Assembly (NCBI RefSeq): GCF_009649955.1
Contig: NZ_CP045875.1
Coordinates: forward strand, 787,501-851,500
Source of the DNA: Heliorestis convoluta
Lineage (GTDB): Bacteria; Bacillota; Desulfitobacteriia; Heliobacteriales; Heliobacteriaceae
Reading direction: 5' to 3'
Length of the DNA: 64,000 nucleotides
Of this stretch, positions 29,308-37,754 are shown in pieces; within the stretch, counting starts at the first letter, position 1; every line of letters starts with the position of its first letter. The notes beneath the pieces were generated by a model. It was not told where the DNA came from. It ran no database searches and was given only the letters and a program-made list of their open reading frames with translations. The position numbers and the translations under genes are program-made.

Positions 29308-30569
29308 CTAAGAAAATATTTTGTAATATTCTACAAGTGCAGCCTGATAAACTTCCTTCAGTGAAGTAGCATGATGGCGAGCTTGTTGTACACAATCTTC
29401 ATACTCAGGTTGGACATTGATCACTTTGTCCTTCCAAAAAGCTCGTTTAATAGCAATAGCACCATAAGCAGTCTCCACCGATACAAAATCTCTTTGCAAA
29501 ACAGCCCTTTTTTCTCGGCGACAACGAAGCCCTAAGGTCGTAGTGTGTTGAAAAATAAGCTCTACAAGCATAGAACTACAATGGGGAGGACAAAGAACTT
29601 TCAATGCATGGCCGACTCTTTCTTTTTTCATCATTGTAGCTGTAACTTCCATATCAAGAGCACCAGCAGAAAACAACCGTTCTCGTAAAAAGTGAAACCA
29701 CTGTGGGTTCATGTCGTCGATGGTAGCTTCTAAAATATCAACTTCTTCCCACAATGTCGCAGTGTCATCGGCAGCCATTTCTATGACAGGTAATAGATTT
29801 TTTTCTGAACCGCAATGGATAGTACTACCATTGCTCAGGTTCTTTTTTTTTCCACAATCATAAGTCGGAGTACATTAGGAACTTTCTTAGAAGGGCGCAG
29901 ACCTGCTCCATAGCCAATGGAGCGAATAAACCAACTCGAAAAATCAGCATCAAGAGGTTTTCCCAGCGTTGTACAAAGGGCGGCACCTGTTGGTGTCACC
30001 AGCTCTCCTTCGCCGGAACCGATGATCACAGGAAAATCTTTTACAAGCTCAGCCGTAGCCGGAGCCGGCACAGGCATAATACCATGATCACACTTTACTG
30101 TACCCGAACCAAGGGGTAGAGGAAGTACATAGATAGTCTCAATCTGTAATTGTTGTAAAGCCCAGACAGTGCCTACAACATCAATAATTGCATCGATGGC
30201 TCCAACTTCATGAAAGTGGACTTTTTCAACAGACGTACCGTGTACCCTAGCCTCTGCTTCCGCAAGACGAGTAAATACAGCTATAGCGCCTTTTTTAACT
30301 GTATCTTCTATCGTCGCATCTTCAATCATTTTTACAATATGATGAAGATGGCGATGAGGCTGATCCTTTTGCTCAAGCAAAACTTTGACTTGACTGCTGC
30401 GAATTCCTCGAGCAGATATTTGTTGATGCTCGAGGTGATAACCAGAAATCGGTAAAGAACCAATAACACCTACCAAATCATCCCAGGGTACCCCTAGATC
30501 AACCAAGGCAGCCAACCACATATCGCCAGCTACCCCACCAACCGGATCAACAATCAAAGCACGTTCCAT
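29308..30569 (-). CDS. larC: LarC nickel insertion protein, expressed through a -1 frameshift
   Basis: Two frames together make one LarC. Frame 1 (30569 to the stop at 29835) reads 'MERALIVDPVGGVAGDMWLAALVDLG' through 'VPNVLRLMIVEKK'. Frame 2, in the -1 register, continues with 'KNLSNGS...' to 'LWEEVDILEATIDDMNPQWFHFL' and the C-terminus. They meet at nine A residues (complement of 29843-29851), where a -1 slip keeps the frame open. The ATG of the second frame (29778) has no ribosome binding site. LarC installs nickel in the pincer cofactor using CTP, and the Lactobacillus plantarum gene is known to use programmed frameshifting. It follows larB closely. Confidence 0.88.
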
Positions 30570-30575
30570 AATAAA

Positions 30576-31382
30576 TTACAAGAATCCTCCTTTACCGTCC
30601 CCCTGTGCCAACTGTGCCTTACGCCAATAGCTACTACGAACAATCGTAGCCGCCAATGCGGCACCACCAAAACCATTGTCTATATTGACAACACCAACCC
30701 CAACAGCACAAGAGTTTAACATGGTCAACAAAGCCGACAAACCACCAAAGTTAGCACCATAGCCTACACTCGTTGGTACAGCAATAACAGGTCGATCACT
30801 CATGCCAGCTACAACAGAAGCCAAAGCGCCTTCCATACCTGCCACAACCACAAGAGCGTCCATGGTAGCCAATTTATTGCGATGATCGAGAAGGCGATGC
30901 AAACCGGCAACACCGACGTCAAAAATAGGTTCTACATAACAGCCCATTGCTCGCGCTGTAATAACTGCTTCTTCTGCTACAGGTAGATCAGCCGTTCCTG
31001 CAGAAAGGATAGCAACTCTTCCATAGCTCTGTTCATCGGTACATTCAGGAATGCGATAGCTGATCACTTTGGCGAGACTATGAAAAGTGGCTTCAGGGAC
31101 AAAAGCTTGCACAGCTTCAAAAGCTTTTTCATCGCACCGAGTCGCAAGAACGGGATTGCCTTTTTCAGCAAGACGTTGAAAAACAGCACCGACTTGCTCA
31201 GGTGTTTTACCGAGACCAAAAATAACTTCAGGAAAGCCTTGATTGGCACTTCGGCAATGATCTACTTTAGCATACCCTAAATCTTCATAAGGCCAACCTT
31301 TTAGGCGATCCATCGCTTCTTCTAGGGAAATAGAATCATCTTTCAGAGATAAAAGCAAACGTTTCAGCTCTACAGGATCCAT
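30576..31382 (-). CDS. larB: LarB, carboxylase/hydrolase of nickel-pincer cofactor synthesis
   Basis: This protein of about 268 residues has a C-terminal AIR-carboxylase-like part: 'VAILSAGTADLPVAEEA', 'DALVVVAGMEGALASVVAG' and 'DRPVIAVPTSVGYGANFGGLSAL'. LarB carboxylates nicotinic acid adenine dinucleotide and splits it as the first step of the cofactor pathway. I take ATG 31382, with AGAAGG 8 bases upstream, over the GTG at 31391. It lies between larE and larC. Confidence 0.92.
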   Translation of the reverse strand: MDPVELKRLLLSLKDDSISLEEAMDRLKGWPYEDLGYAKVDHCRSANQGFPEVIFGLGKTPEQVGAVFQRLAEKGNPVLATRCDEKAFEAVQAFVPEATFHSLAKVISYRIPECTDEQSYGRVAILSAGTADLPVAEEAVITARAMGCYVEPIFDVGVAGLHRLLDHRNKLATMDALVVVAGMEGALASVVAGMSDRPVIAVPTSVGYGANFGGLSALLTMLNSCAVGVGVVNIDNGFGGAALAATIVRSSYWRKAQLAQGDGKGGFL

Positions 31383-31409
31383 GGCAGTCACCTTCTAATC
31401 TATGATATT

Positions 31410-32378
31410 TTATGAATCTAGAGAATCACGATTAGGATTTAAGCTTCCCATGCGATACCCTTCCAAATCAAGAGAAATATAACGAAAGCCAATTTCTTTC
31501 AAAGCGCTGATCACGTGAGAACGATAAGGCTCCTCCAAAAGAAAGGAAGCGTTACGCCCATAGCGCTCATCGATTTCAATGCGAGCACCATCGCCATGAT
31601 AGCGTACCCGAGAACCGGGAAAGCCAAGTTTATGTAATACCAACTCAGCTGCATCTATTTGCTGAAGCTTTTTTTTATCGACAGCGACACCATAAGGAAT
31701 ACGAGAAGCAAGACAAGCCATACTAGGTAAGTTCCAAGTAGGCAGTCCCATTTCTTTTGACAAAAAACGAATCTCATCTTTTGTCAGCTTGGCCTCAGCC
31801 AGGGGACTAAAGACAGCCAGTTCAGAAAGGGCACGATGACCCGGTCGAAAATCTTTCAAGTCATCAACATTGGTTCCATCAAAAAGAAAAGAGATTTTTT
31901 CTTTTTTTGCTAGATTTACAAGCGACTGAAAAAGATGAAGCTTACAATGATAACAACGATCCCATTCATTTTTGCTCATAAAAGGTTCTCTTAGAGGATC
32001 AATTTGTAGAAAGCGATGCTCTGCATCCATGAAATCAACCATTTTTTGTACATCTTCAGCCGTTCCTGTTGGTAACAGTGGCGATAGAATCGTACAAGCT
32101 AGCAAGCGTGGACTTTCTGATTCCTCCGAATCAGTCCTTGCCGATTTACCTGTAACGACTTTGTTGTCACGTACTGTTACATCCACACGATTTTTCTTTT
32201 TATCTTTCCATACTTCGTGCCAGGCAGCAAGCAAGAAAGTGCTATCGACTCCACCTGAGTACGCAAGCAAGGCGGAGGGGTATGAGAGTAAAATTTCTCG
32301 AAGCTGGGAATACTTGCGAATAGCTTGAACAGAGCTTTTATTTTTTTGATAAAAATCAAAAGATAAATTGTGAGTCAC
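31410..32378 (-). CDS. larE: LarE sulfur transferase, three-cysteine type
   Basis: The 322-residue PP-loop ATPase has 'LLAYSGGVDSTFLL' near residue 40. LarE adds sulfur to the two carboxylates of the pincer precursor. Some LarE proteins give up their own cysteine; others hold a [4Fe-4S] cluster with three cysteines. This one has CxxC in 'DRCYHCKLHLF' plus the cysteine in 'SMACLASRIPYG', so the cluster type is likelier. It is first in the larE-larB-larC operon; no larA gene is next to it. Confidence 0.9.
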   Translation of the reverse strand: MTHNLSFDFYQKNKSSVQAIRKYSQLREILLSYPSALLAYSGGVDSTFLLAAWHEVWKDKKKNRVDVTVRDNKVVTGKSARTDSEESESPRLLACTILSPLLPTGTAEDVQKMVDFMDAEHRFLQIDPLREPFMSKNEWDRCYHCKLHLFQSLVNLAKKEKISFLFDGTNVDDLKDFRPGHRALSELAVFSPLAEAKLTKDEIRFLSKEMGLPTWNLPSMACLASRIPYGVAVDKKKLQQIDAAELVLHKLGFPGSRVRYHGDGARIEIDERYGRNASFLLEEPYRSHVISALKEIGFRYISLDLEGYRMGSLNPNRDSLDS

Positions 32379-32424
32379 CTTAAAACCTCCTTGATTGATT
32401 TTATATCCACTTTTTTTTTATGTC

Positions 32425-32452
32425 AAAAAAATCCTATTTATGAAGGATTTTT
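32425..32452. terminator. A/T-flanked hairpin between divergent genes
   Basis: AAAAAATCCT (32425-32434) pairs with AGGATTTTTT (32443-32452). It lies between divergent larE and the DUF4446 gene, where a terminator is not expected. It may be a remnant or a transcription barrier. Confidence 0.45.
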
Positions 32453-32518
32453 TCCATAGCCATAGAGGAAAAAGACGAAAAATGTGGAATAAATGACAGG
32501 GGGAAAGGAGGAAGAAGG

Positions 32519-33022
32519 TTGCCACAATGGATGGAATGGCTTCATGAAAATAGCTTTGCTTTGCTTATCATTACACTCGGCGTAACATTTTTAATCCTTC
32601 TTCTGATGGTTATCTTGTTTTATCGCTTTAAGAAAATATCAAAAATGTATAAGAACTTGATGACGGGACAAGAAGGCAATAGCAAGAATCTAGAAGAATT
32701 ACTTTTTCAAAATTTAGAGAATAATGAAAACATTATCCAAAAACTCAAAGAACAAGAAGTAGAGATTAATCAATTAAAAAATATATCCTTAGAAACAATT
32801 CGTCACATAGGAATTGTACGCTATAACGCCTTTGATAACGTGGGATCGAACCAAAGTTTTTCTGTGGCATTGCTCGATCATAAAGGCTCAGGCGTTATTT
32901 TAAGCAGTCTTTATGGACGAGAAGTGTCACAAGTTTACGCCAAACCCGTCAAAGAAAGCCGCTCAAGCTATCCTTTGACCGAAGAAGAAGAAAAGGCAAT
33001 TCAGGAAGCGATGAGTGAGTAA
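32519..33022 (+). CDS. DUF4446-family membrane-anchored protein
   Basis: The 167-residue protein has one N-terminal membrane helix (about 12-35), a coiled-coil middle and a C-terminal domain with 'GIVRYNAFDNVGSNQSFSVALLDHKGSGVIL', the DUF4446 signature. Such genes often lie near parB in Bacillota; function is unknown. The start is TTG at 32519. Confidence 0.85.
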   Translation: MPQWMEWLHENSFALLIITLGVTFLILLLMVILFYRFKKISKMYKNLMTGQEGNSKNLEELLFQNLENNENIIQKLKEQEVEINQLKNISLETIRHIGIVRYNAFDNVGSNQSFSVALLDHKGSGVILSSLYGREVSQVYAKPVKESRSSYPLTEEEEKAIQEAMSE

Positions 33023-33043
33023 AGATTCTTTAAATTAAAGCAG

Positions 33044-34102
33044 GTGAGTAGGATTCATAGCTACAATCGGTCTTCCAAAAAAAAGAAAGTAGAAAATTAT
33101 ACAGTTTTTTTTGTATCTGACCATGGTAGAAAGAGACCTTTTCGCCTTCATTTATCGCAAGAGAAATTACGCTTAGTAGCAGGAGGCGCTGTTGTATTTT
33201 CCCTGTTGTTTGTGGTAATGCTTGGTCTTTCTTTTTACTCCAGCAACAATGTGATAGAGTTGCAACGTCTTCGCTCTGTCAACGAGCAACAGGCCCAACA
33301 GATTGCAGAACTTCGAGAATTTGCTGTTGATGTACAAGATAAAGTTGAGCGAATCAAAATGATGGATCAACAAGTTCGCCAACTGGTTGGCTTAGAAGGT
33401 CAAGTACAAATGAATCTACCCGTAGAAAGACTAGAACATCACGCAGAAGATGAAGAAAATACAAGGGCAATCTTAGAAACAAATTCAGAACAAAGTGATG
33501 CACGAAGACTTTTTGGCCTCTTTCCATCTCGTTCTAGTTATAGTAGAGCAGAAGCAGCTGTTCAAAATGTAAATACAAAAAATGTTGATACACTTGATTT
33601 AAATGAACTAAAAATTTCCTTAACAGAGCTAAGTGATGATTTAGAGTATCATAAGGAAAACTTATATCAGCTTGAAGAAGATGTAGAAGAACGACTTCGT
33701 TACTTAGAAGCCCTTCCTTCTACCTATCCGGTAAGAGGACGTATCTCGTCGCCTTATGGCAATCGCCCCTCTCCTTTTGGCGGCTCTTCTATAGAATTTC
33801 ATTCTGGCATTGATATTGCAGCCGACTATGGTACAACGATCCGAGCTTCTGCAGCCGGTACCGTTATTTTCGCCGGTTGGAAAGCAGATATGGGCAGGGT
33901 TATAGAGATTCAACATGGTTATGGTTATGTATCAACCTATAGTCATCTTTCTGTCATAAATGTGACGGTCGATCAGAAAGTAGAAAGAGGCGACCCTATT
34001 GGACGGGTCGGAAGCAGTGGAAGAAGTACAGGTCCTCATTTACACTTTGAAATATATAAGAATGGTCGACTTCAAGATCCCCAAAAGTATTTGGTTCATT
34101 AA
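33044..34102 (+). CDS. M23-family (LytM) cell-wall peptidase
   Basis: The 352-residue protein has a membrane helix at about 45-68 and a coiled-coil at about 72-110 and again at 190-225. A C-terminal LytM domain follows with zinc ligands in 'HSGIDIAADYGT' (H, D) and 'TGPHLHFEIY' (HxH). It probably cuts or helps remodel peptidoglycan from the outer face of the membrane. GTG start at 33044. A bactofilin gene follows after 20 bases, a common pair in envelope and cell-shape loci. Confidence 0.92.
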   Translation: MSRIHSYNRSSKKKKVENYTVFFVSDHGRKRPFRLHLSQEKLRLVAGGAVVFSLLFVVMLGLSFYSSNNVIELQRLRSVNEQQAQQIAELREFAVDVQDKVERIKMMDQQVRQLVGLEGQVQMNLPVERLEHHAEDEENTRAILETNSEQSDARRLFGLFPSRSSYSRAEAAVQNVNTKNVDTLDLNELKISLTELSDDLEYHKENLYQLEEDVEERLRYLEALPSTYPVRGRISSPYGNRPSPFGGSSIEFHSGIDIAADYGTTIRASAAGTVIFAGWKADMGRVIEIQHGYGYVSTYSHLSVINVTVDQKVERGDPIGRVGSSGRSTGPHLHFEIYKNGRLQDPQKYLVH

Positions 34103-34122
34103 AGTAGCGGGAGGTTACAGAC

Positions 34123-34518
34123 ATGTTTGGCAAAAAGAGCAATCAATCAGTTCAATCTGGCCCAAATACTGTTGAAACCGTAATTGGCAAAGACAGTGAG
34201 TTCAAGGGAATTCTTAAGGCAACAGGGGCCGTACGAATTGATGGCTCCTTGCATGGAGAAATTATTGGTAACGGTGATATCATTGTTGGTGAAAGCGGAG
34301 AAATAGAAGCATCGATTGACGGTCGTAATGTAATCATTGCAGGTACAGTTCACGGCAATATTACTGCTACAGGTCGCCTAGAAATCGCAGCTACGGGCAA
34401 GCTTTACGGAGATATTTACACAGGTAGTTTGGTTATTGATGAAGGGGCTCTTTTTCAAGGAAGCTCTAAAGCACAACAGCCAGTACAAGAAAAAGAAAGT
34501 GTACCGGCTGTTTCTTAA
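34123..34518 (+). CDS. Bactofilin (polymer-forming cytoskeletal protein)
   Basis: The 131-residue protein has repeated beta-helix turns ('GVRIDGSLHGEIIGNGDIIVG'-like steps, about residues 20-110) between short disordered ends, the bactofilin pattern. Bactofilins form filaments at the membrane and often anchor M23 peptidases, such as the one encoded just upstream. Confidence 0.9.
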   Translation: MFGKKSNQSVQSGPNTVETVIGKDSEFKGILKATGAVRIDGSLHGEIIGNGDIIVGESGEIEASIDGRNVIIAGTVHGNITATGRLEIAATGKLYGDIYTGSLVIDEGALFQGSSKAQQPVQEKESVPAVS

Positions 34519-34527
34519 AGCATCTTA

Positions 34528-35192
34528 TCAGACAGCTCCATCATTGATAGGGAAATGCTTTTCTTCCCGGGTGGCGCTGTAAGCTAGATTATGATTCATA
34601 TGATAAACTGGTTGACGACGAGCTACTCTGTAGTAACCAAAAAGAATTCCTCTACTTATTTGATGAGCGATTTTCATTACAGAAGCAAGACGTGTATTTT
34701 GTAAAACCATAAATTCCATAAATCCACCGACATTCACGATACCGGTGATATGCAGATCTCCCACTGAAGGGAGATCTTTTTTACGCCCGCACCAGGACGA
34801 AGACTACCCAAACCAATAGAAATTTTGCCTACCTGATCTACGGTACCCAAAGAAGCATCGATAGCAATCATGATTCCATTAGGATGAGCCTCTTCAATCG
34901 CTTTTTTTCGTTCAATTAAGTTTGTGGCATGAATGGGATCGTCAAGTGTCCCGTAGATATGATAATACGATGAAGCAAGAGGCAACAGTTGTGTGCCTAC
35001 CAAAGGACCTAGGCAATCTCCTGTAGAGCGATCGGTGCCGATGCAAAGAATGACTCGAGGTCTTATCATATCTGGATCAAGATGAAGCAACAATTCAGCC
35101 AGTGCATCACCGAGTTCATGAGCTGCACCGTTAGAAGTCTCTATATAATGCTTTTTGCCAAACCTTATATGATCCCACTTTTCTGTAGTCAT
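34528..35192 (-). pseudogene. yyaC: YyaC-like sporulation protein gene, frame broken at a slippery site
   Basis: The first frame (35192 to 34734) gives the YyaC/DUF1256 N-terminus ('VILCIGTDRSTGDCLGPLVGTQL', 'MIAIDASLGTVDQVGKISIGLGSLRPGAGV'). It then turns into unrelated residues and a stop. The rest of the family sequence ('DLPSVGDLHITGIVNVGG', 'VLQNTRLASVMKIA') continues in the -1 frame to 34528. The switch falls at A AAA AAG (around the T6 at 34777-34782), the slippery heptamer used by E. coli dnaX, directly followed by a 9-bp hairpin. It may be a programmed -1 frameshift, a real mutation or a base lost in sequencing; I could not decide. Confidence 0.75.
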
Positions 35193-35281
35193 GTCCTATC
35201 CCCTTTTTTAATTATGGCTACATTTTTCCCTCTGTAAAGGCAAAATAAACCATCCAGTTTCGTTCTGAGGGAGGTAATTTT

Positions 35282-36421
35282 GTGGGCTTTCTCTGGCAAT
35301 TACAAGTTGCATCTGTATACATTGGGGCGGTTCTCGGTGCAGGATTTGCTTCTGGCCAAGAAATTATGCAATTTTTTGTGCGATACGGTTCCGATGGACC
35401 TTCGGCCGTTGTTTTTTCTGGCGTTCTCTTTGGCGTCCTAGGGCCTGCAATTCTTGCTCTGTGTCGACAACGATCTATATTTCAATATCAAGATCTACTT
35501 AACTTCCTTTTTGGTCAACGACTTGGCAAGGTAATGGACTTCGTTATCGCGTTATCATTGTTTACAGGATTGATGGTAATGTTATCAGGTACAGGCGCTC
35601 TTGTTTCCCAGCAATGGGGTTGGCCTGCCTGGAGCGGTGTGTTGATCACGTCTATTTTCTTATTTTTCTCATTGTGGAGTGGCCTTGGAGGACTCTTGTG
35701 GGTAAACACATTTTTGGTTCCACTAAAAGCGATTATCTGTGTCGCCGTTGCCGCCGGTATCTTACTGATTAATCCTAGCATAGAAAGCATATCAGCCGAT
35801 TGGCAAGAATACTTAACATGTCTTGCTGGCTATAACAATCCGAATATCGATTCATCGGGGCCTACCGAATCATTTGGACTTTTACCACCTTCTGCAGCCT
35901 TTGGTGCTTTTCTATATGTTTCCTTTAACTTGGCTATGTCCATTGTTGTTCTTGTTGCTTTAACTCCACAAGTAAAAAAACAAGGTGGCTACCAGGGGGC
36001 TGCCATTGGCGGTCTCTTACTAGGTTTTTTTGCTTATGTTTTAACAATGGCTATGTTACAGTATGTACCTGAGATTGAAGCCTATCCGGTACCCATGCTT
36101 TTTTTAGCCGGTGCCCTTCATCCTTGGACCGGCCACGTCTACGCCTTTTTACTCTGGTTGGCCATGTTCACAGCTGCATTAGGAAGTGCTTTTGGTGCTG
36201 CCCTTAGAATATCGAGTGAGAAGAAGGGAAAAAAATTCAAAAAAGCCCTGCTTTTTTCTATCGTCATCGTGTCACCCTTTGCCCTTCTACCATTTGCTGA
36301 TCTTGTTGCAACGTTGTATCCGATTTTTGGTTATATAGGCCTGCCTATTATCGGGGCCATCGTCTGGTCCATTGGCCGCGAGTGGCTTCACCGAAAGTGG
36401 AGCAGTTATAAAAGTTTCTAA
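35282..36421 (+). CDS. YkvI-family membrane transporter
   Basis: The 379-residue protein has about ten membrane helices and opens 'VASVYIGAVLGAGFASGQEIMQFFVRYG', the mark of the YkvI/COG3949 group related to the amino-acid/sodium-symporter superfamily. The unwound-helix glycine motif is present in this first helix. The substrate is unknown. GTG start behind GGGAGG. Confidence 0.85.
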   Translation: MGFLWQLQVASVYIGAVLGAGFASGQEIMQFFVRYGSDGPSAVVFSGVLFGVLGPAILALCRQRSIFQYQDLLNFLFGQRLGKVMDFVIALSLFTGLMVMLSGTGALVSQQWGWPAWSGVLITSIFLFFSLWSGLGGLLWVNTFLVPLKAIICVAVAAGILLINPSIESISADWQEYLTCLAGYNNPNIDSSGPTESFGLLPPSAAFGAFLYVSFNLAMSIVVLVALTPQVKKQGGYQGAAIGGLLLGFFAYVLTMAMLQYVPEIEAYPVPMLFLAGALHPWTGHVYAFLLWLAMFTAALGSAFGAALRISSEKKGKKFKKALLFSIVIVSPFALLPFADLVATLYPIFGYIGLPIIGAIVWSIGREWLHRKWSSYKSF

Positions 36422-36422
36422 A

Positions 36423-36460
36423 AAAGAGTCTGCTTTCTTAATAAAAGAAGCAGACTCTTT
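36423..36460. terminator. Bidirectional terminator between convergent genes
   Basis: AAAGAGTCTGCTT (36423-36435) pairs with AAGCAGACTCTTT (36448-36460) and has A and T runs at the two outer sides. It serves both the YkvI-type gene and the binding-protein gene opposite it. Confidence 0.9.
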
Positions 36461-36470
36461 TTTCTCATTC

Positions 36471-37631
36471 TTATGGATCAATTACGGCTACCAGTTCGAG
36501 GGTAGGCCCTACTTGCATGACCGCCATGGGACGAAGGGCATGACGCTCTTGACCAATCTTCATAGTGCCTCCGGCAACAGGCCAGGGTTCCATTTGTTTT
36601 ATTCTTTCTGCTAAGGCCTGCTGATCCTCAGGATCCTTACATTCTGACAGCGCTTTGAGCAAGCCTTTCGTTGCGTCGTAAGCCCAGAGTGCAATGGGGT
36701 GTGGTTCTTCGTGATATCTTGCTTTATATGCTTTTTCAAATGTTTTACCTTCTTCAGTCGGTAGAAAGTTCGGCGTTATGTAAAAAAGTCCCCACCGAAC
36801 CTGGTTGCGGCTTTCTTGGAGTAGAGATCGAGCCATTTCTTCCAAGCTATCACCACCGAGTATAGGGAGGGCAATTCCTACTTGACGAGCTTGTTGTAAG
36901 AAAGCAGCACTTTCTTTGGCATAGCCTGGCAAGTATATGACTTGTGGTTGCCCATTGAGAATGTTAGATAATAATGTAGAAAAGTCCTGTTGATCTCTCT
37001 GGTAGTATAAAGTATTGACAATAGTTCCTCCTGCTTTTTCATAGGTTTGCCGAAAAGATTGAGCCAATGCTTGTCCATAGGCGCTTTTTTCTTCTACGAC
37101 CATAACGGCTCTTTCACCCCAGTAAGAAGAGGCAAAGTGTGCTGCTGCCGAGCCTTGTTGTCGATCGTCATAACTTCCCTGATAAATATTATCACCAAAT
37201 GTGGGCGTAGACGGGTGTGTTGATAGACTGAATAAAGGGAGTGAAAGATTCTTCTGGGCTAACAGTTCTGCTTTCGATGGTGTCATGGGGCCAATAATAG
37301 CAACAAGGTTTCTATTTACAGCTTCTCTGGCAAACACAGATAGTCCTTCTGCGTCACTTGCATCGGCTGTATGAGTCTGAATGTAACGACCTTTTATCCC
37401 ACCTTGGTCGTTGACTTCATCGATGGCCATTTGAAGACCTTTGAAAGCTGCTTGACCCCACGGTGAGATTTGCCCTGACAGTTCCAAGGCAACGCCCAAT
37501 TGAATGGGTGTAGCAGCAGGCTGTGGCTCTTTCAAGGAGGATATTTTCTGATATCCTACATAAAAGCCTATGGGCACTATGAAGAGTAAGGCAAGAATGA
37601 GTAGCAATGTTTTACGCGTTAAAAAAATCAT
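36471..37631 (-). CDS. Branched-chain-amino-acid-type solute-binding protein (Peripla_BP_6)
   Basis: The 386-residue protein has an N-terminal hydrophobic anchor (about 8-27) without a lipobox cysteine. The LivJ-type fold follows: 'IQLGVALELSGQISPWGQAAFKGLQMAIDEVNDQGGI', 'VAIIGPMTPSKAELLAQ' and 'WAYDATKGLLKAL'. No permease or ATPase genes lie beside it, so it may serve a transporter encoded elsewhere or act as a sensor. Confidence 0.85.
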   Translation of the reverse strand: MIFLTRKTLLLILALLFIVPIGFYVGYQKISSLKEPQPAATPIQLGVALELSGQISPWGQAAFKGLQMAIDEVNDQGGIKGRYIQTHTADASDAEGLSVFAREAVNRNLVAIIGPMTPSKAELLAQKNLSLPLFSLSTHPSTPTFGDNIYQGSYDDRQQGSAAAHFASSYWGERAVMVVEEKSAYGQALAQSFRQTYEKAGGTIVNTLYYQRDQQDFSTLLSNILNGQPQVIYLPGYAKESAAFLQQARQVGIALPILGGDSLEEMARSLLQESRNQVRWGLFYITPNFLPTEEGKTFEKAYKARYHEEPHPIALWAYDATKGLLKALSECKDPEDQQALAERIKQMEPWPVAGGTMKIGQERHALRPMAVMQVGPTLELVAVIDP

Positions 37632-37754
37632 GGTACATCCCTCCTTTACAATCGGTATGTACCATAATTTCTACATATTCCATATTTTACCTTTTTATTA
37701 TTTATCTTTTCAAGTAAATTGAGTTTTTTAGTTCTTCACTCTCTTTTTTTCAAT

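Noticed and set aside
29308-29778. Second half of larC as a separate gene
   Set aside because: The ATG at 29778 has no ribosome binding site, and the frame is open upstream to the A9 tract where it joins the first half.
34734-35192. TGA at the end of the first yyaC frame as a selenocysteine codon
   Set aside because: Reading through stays in the wrong frame; the family sequence resumes only in the -1 frame, so a Sec codon does not explain it.
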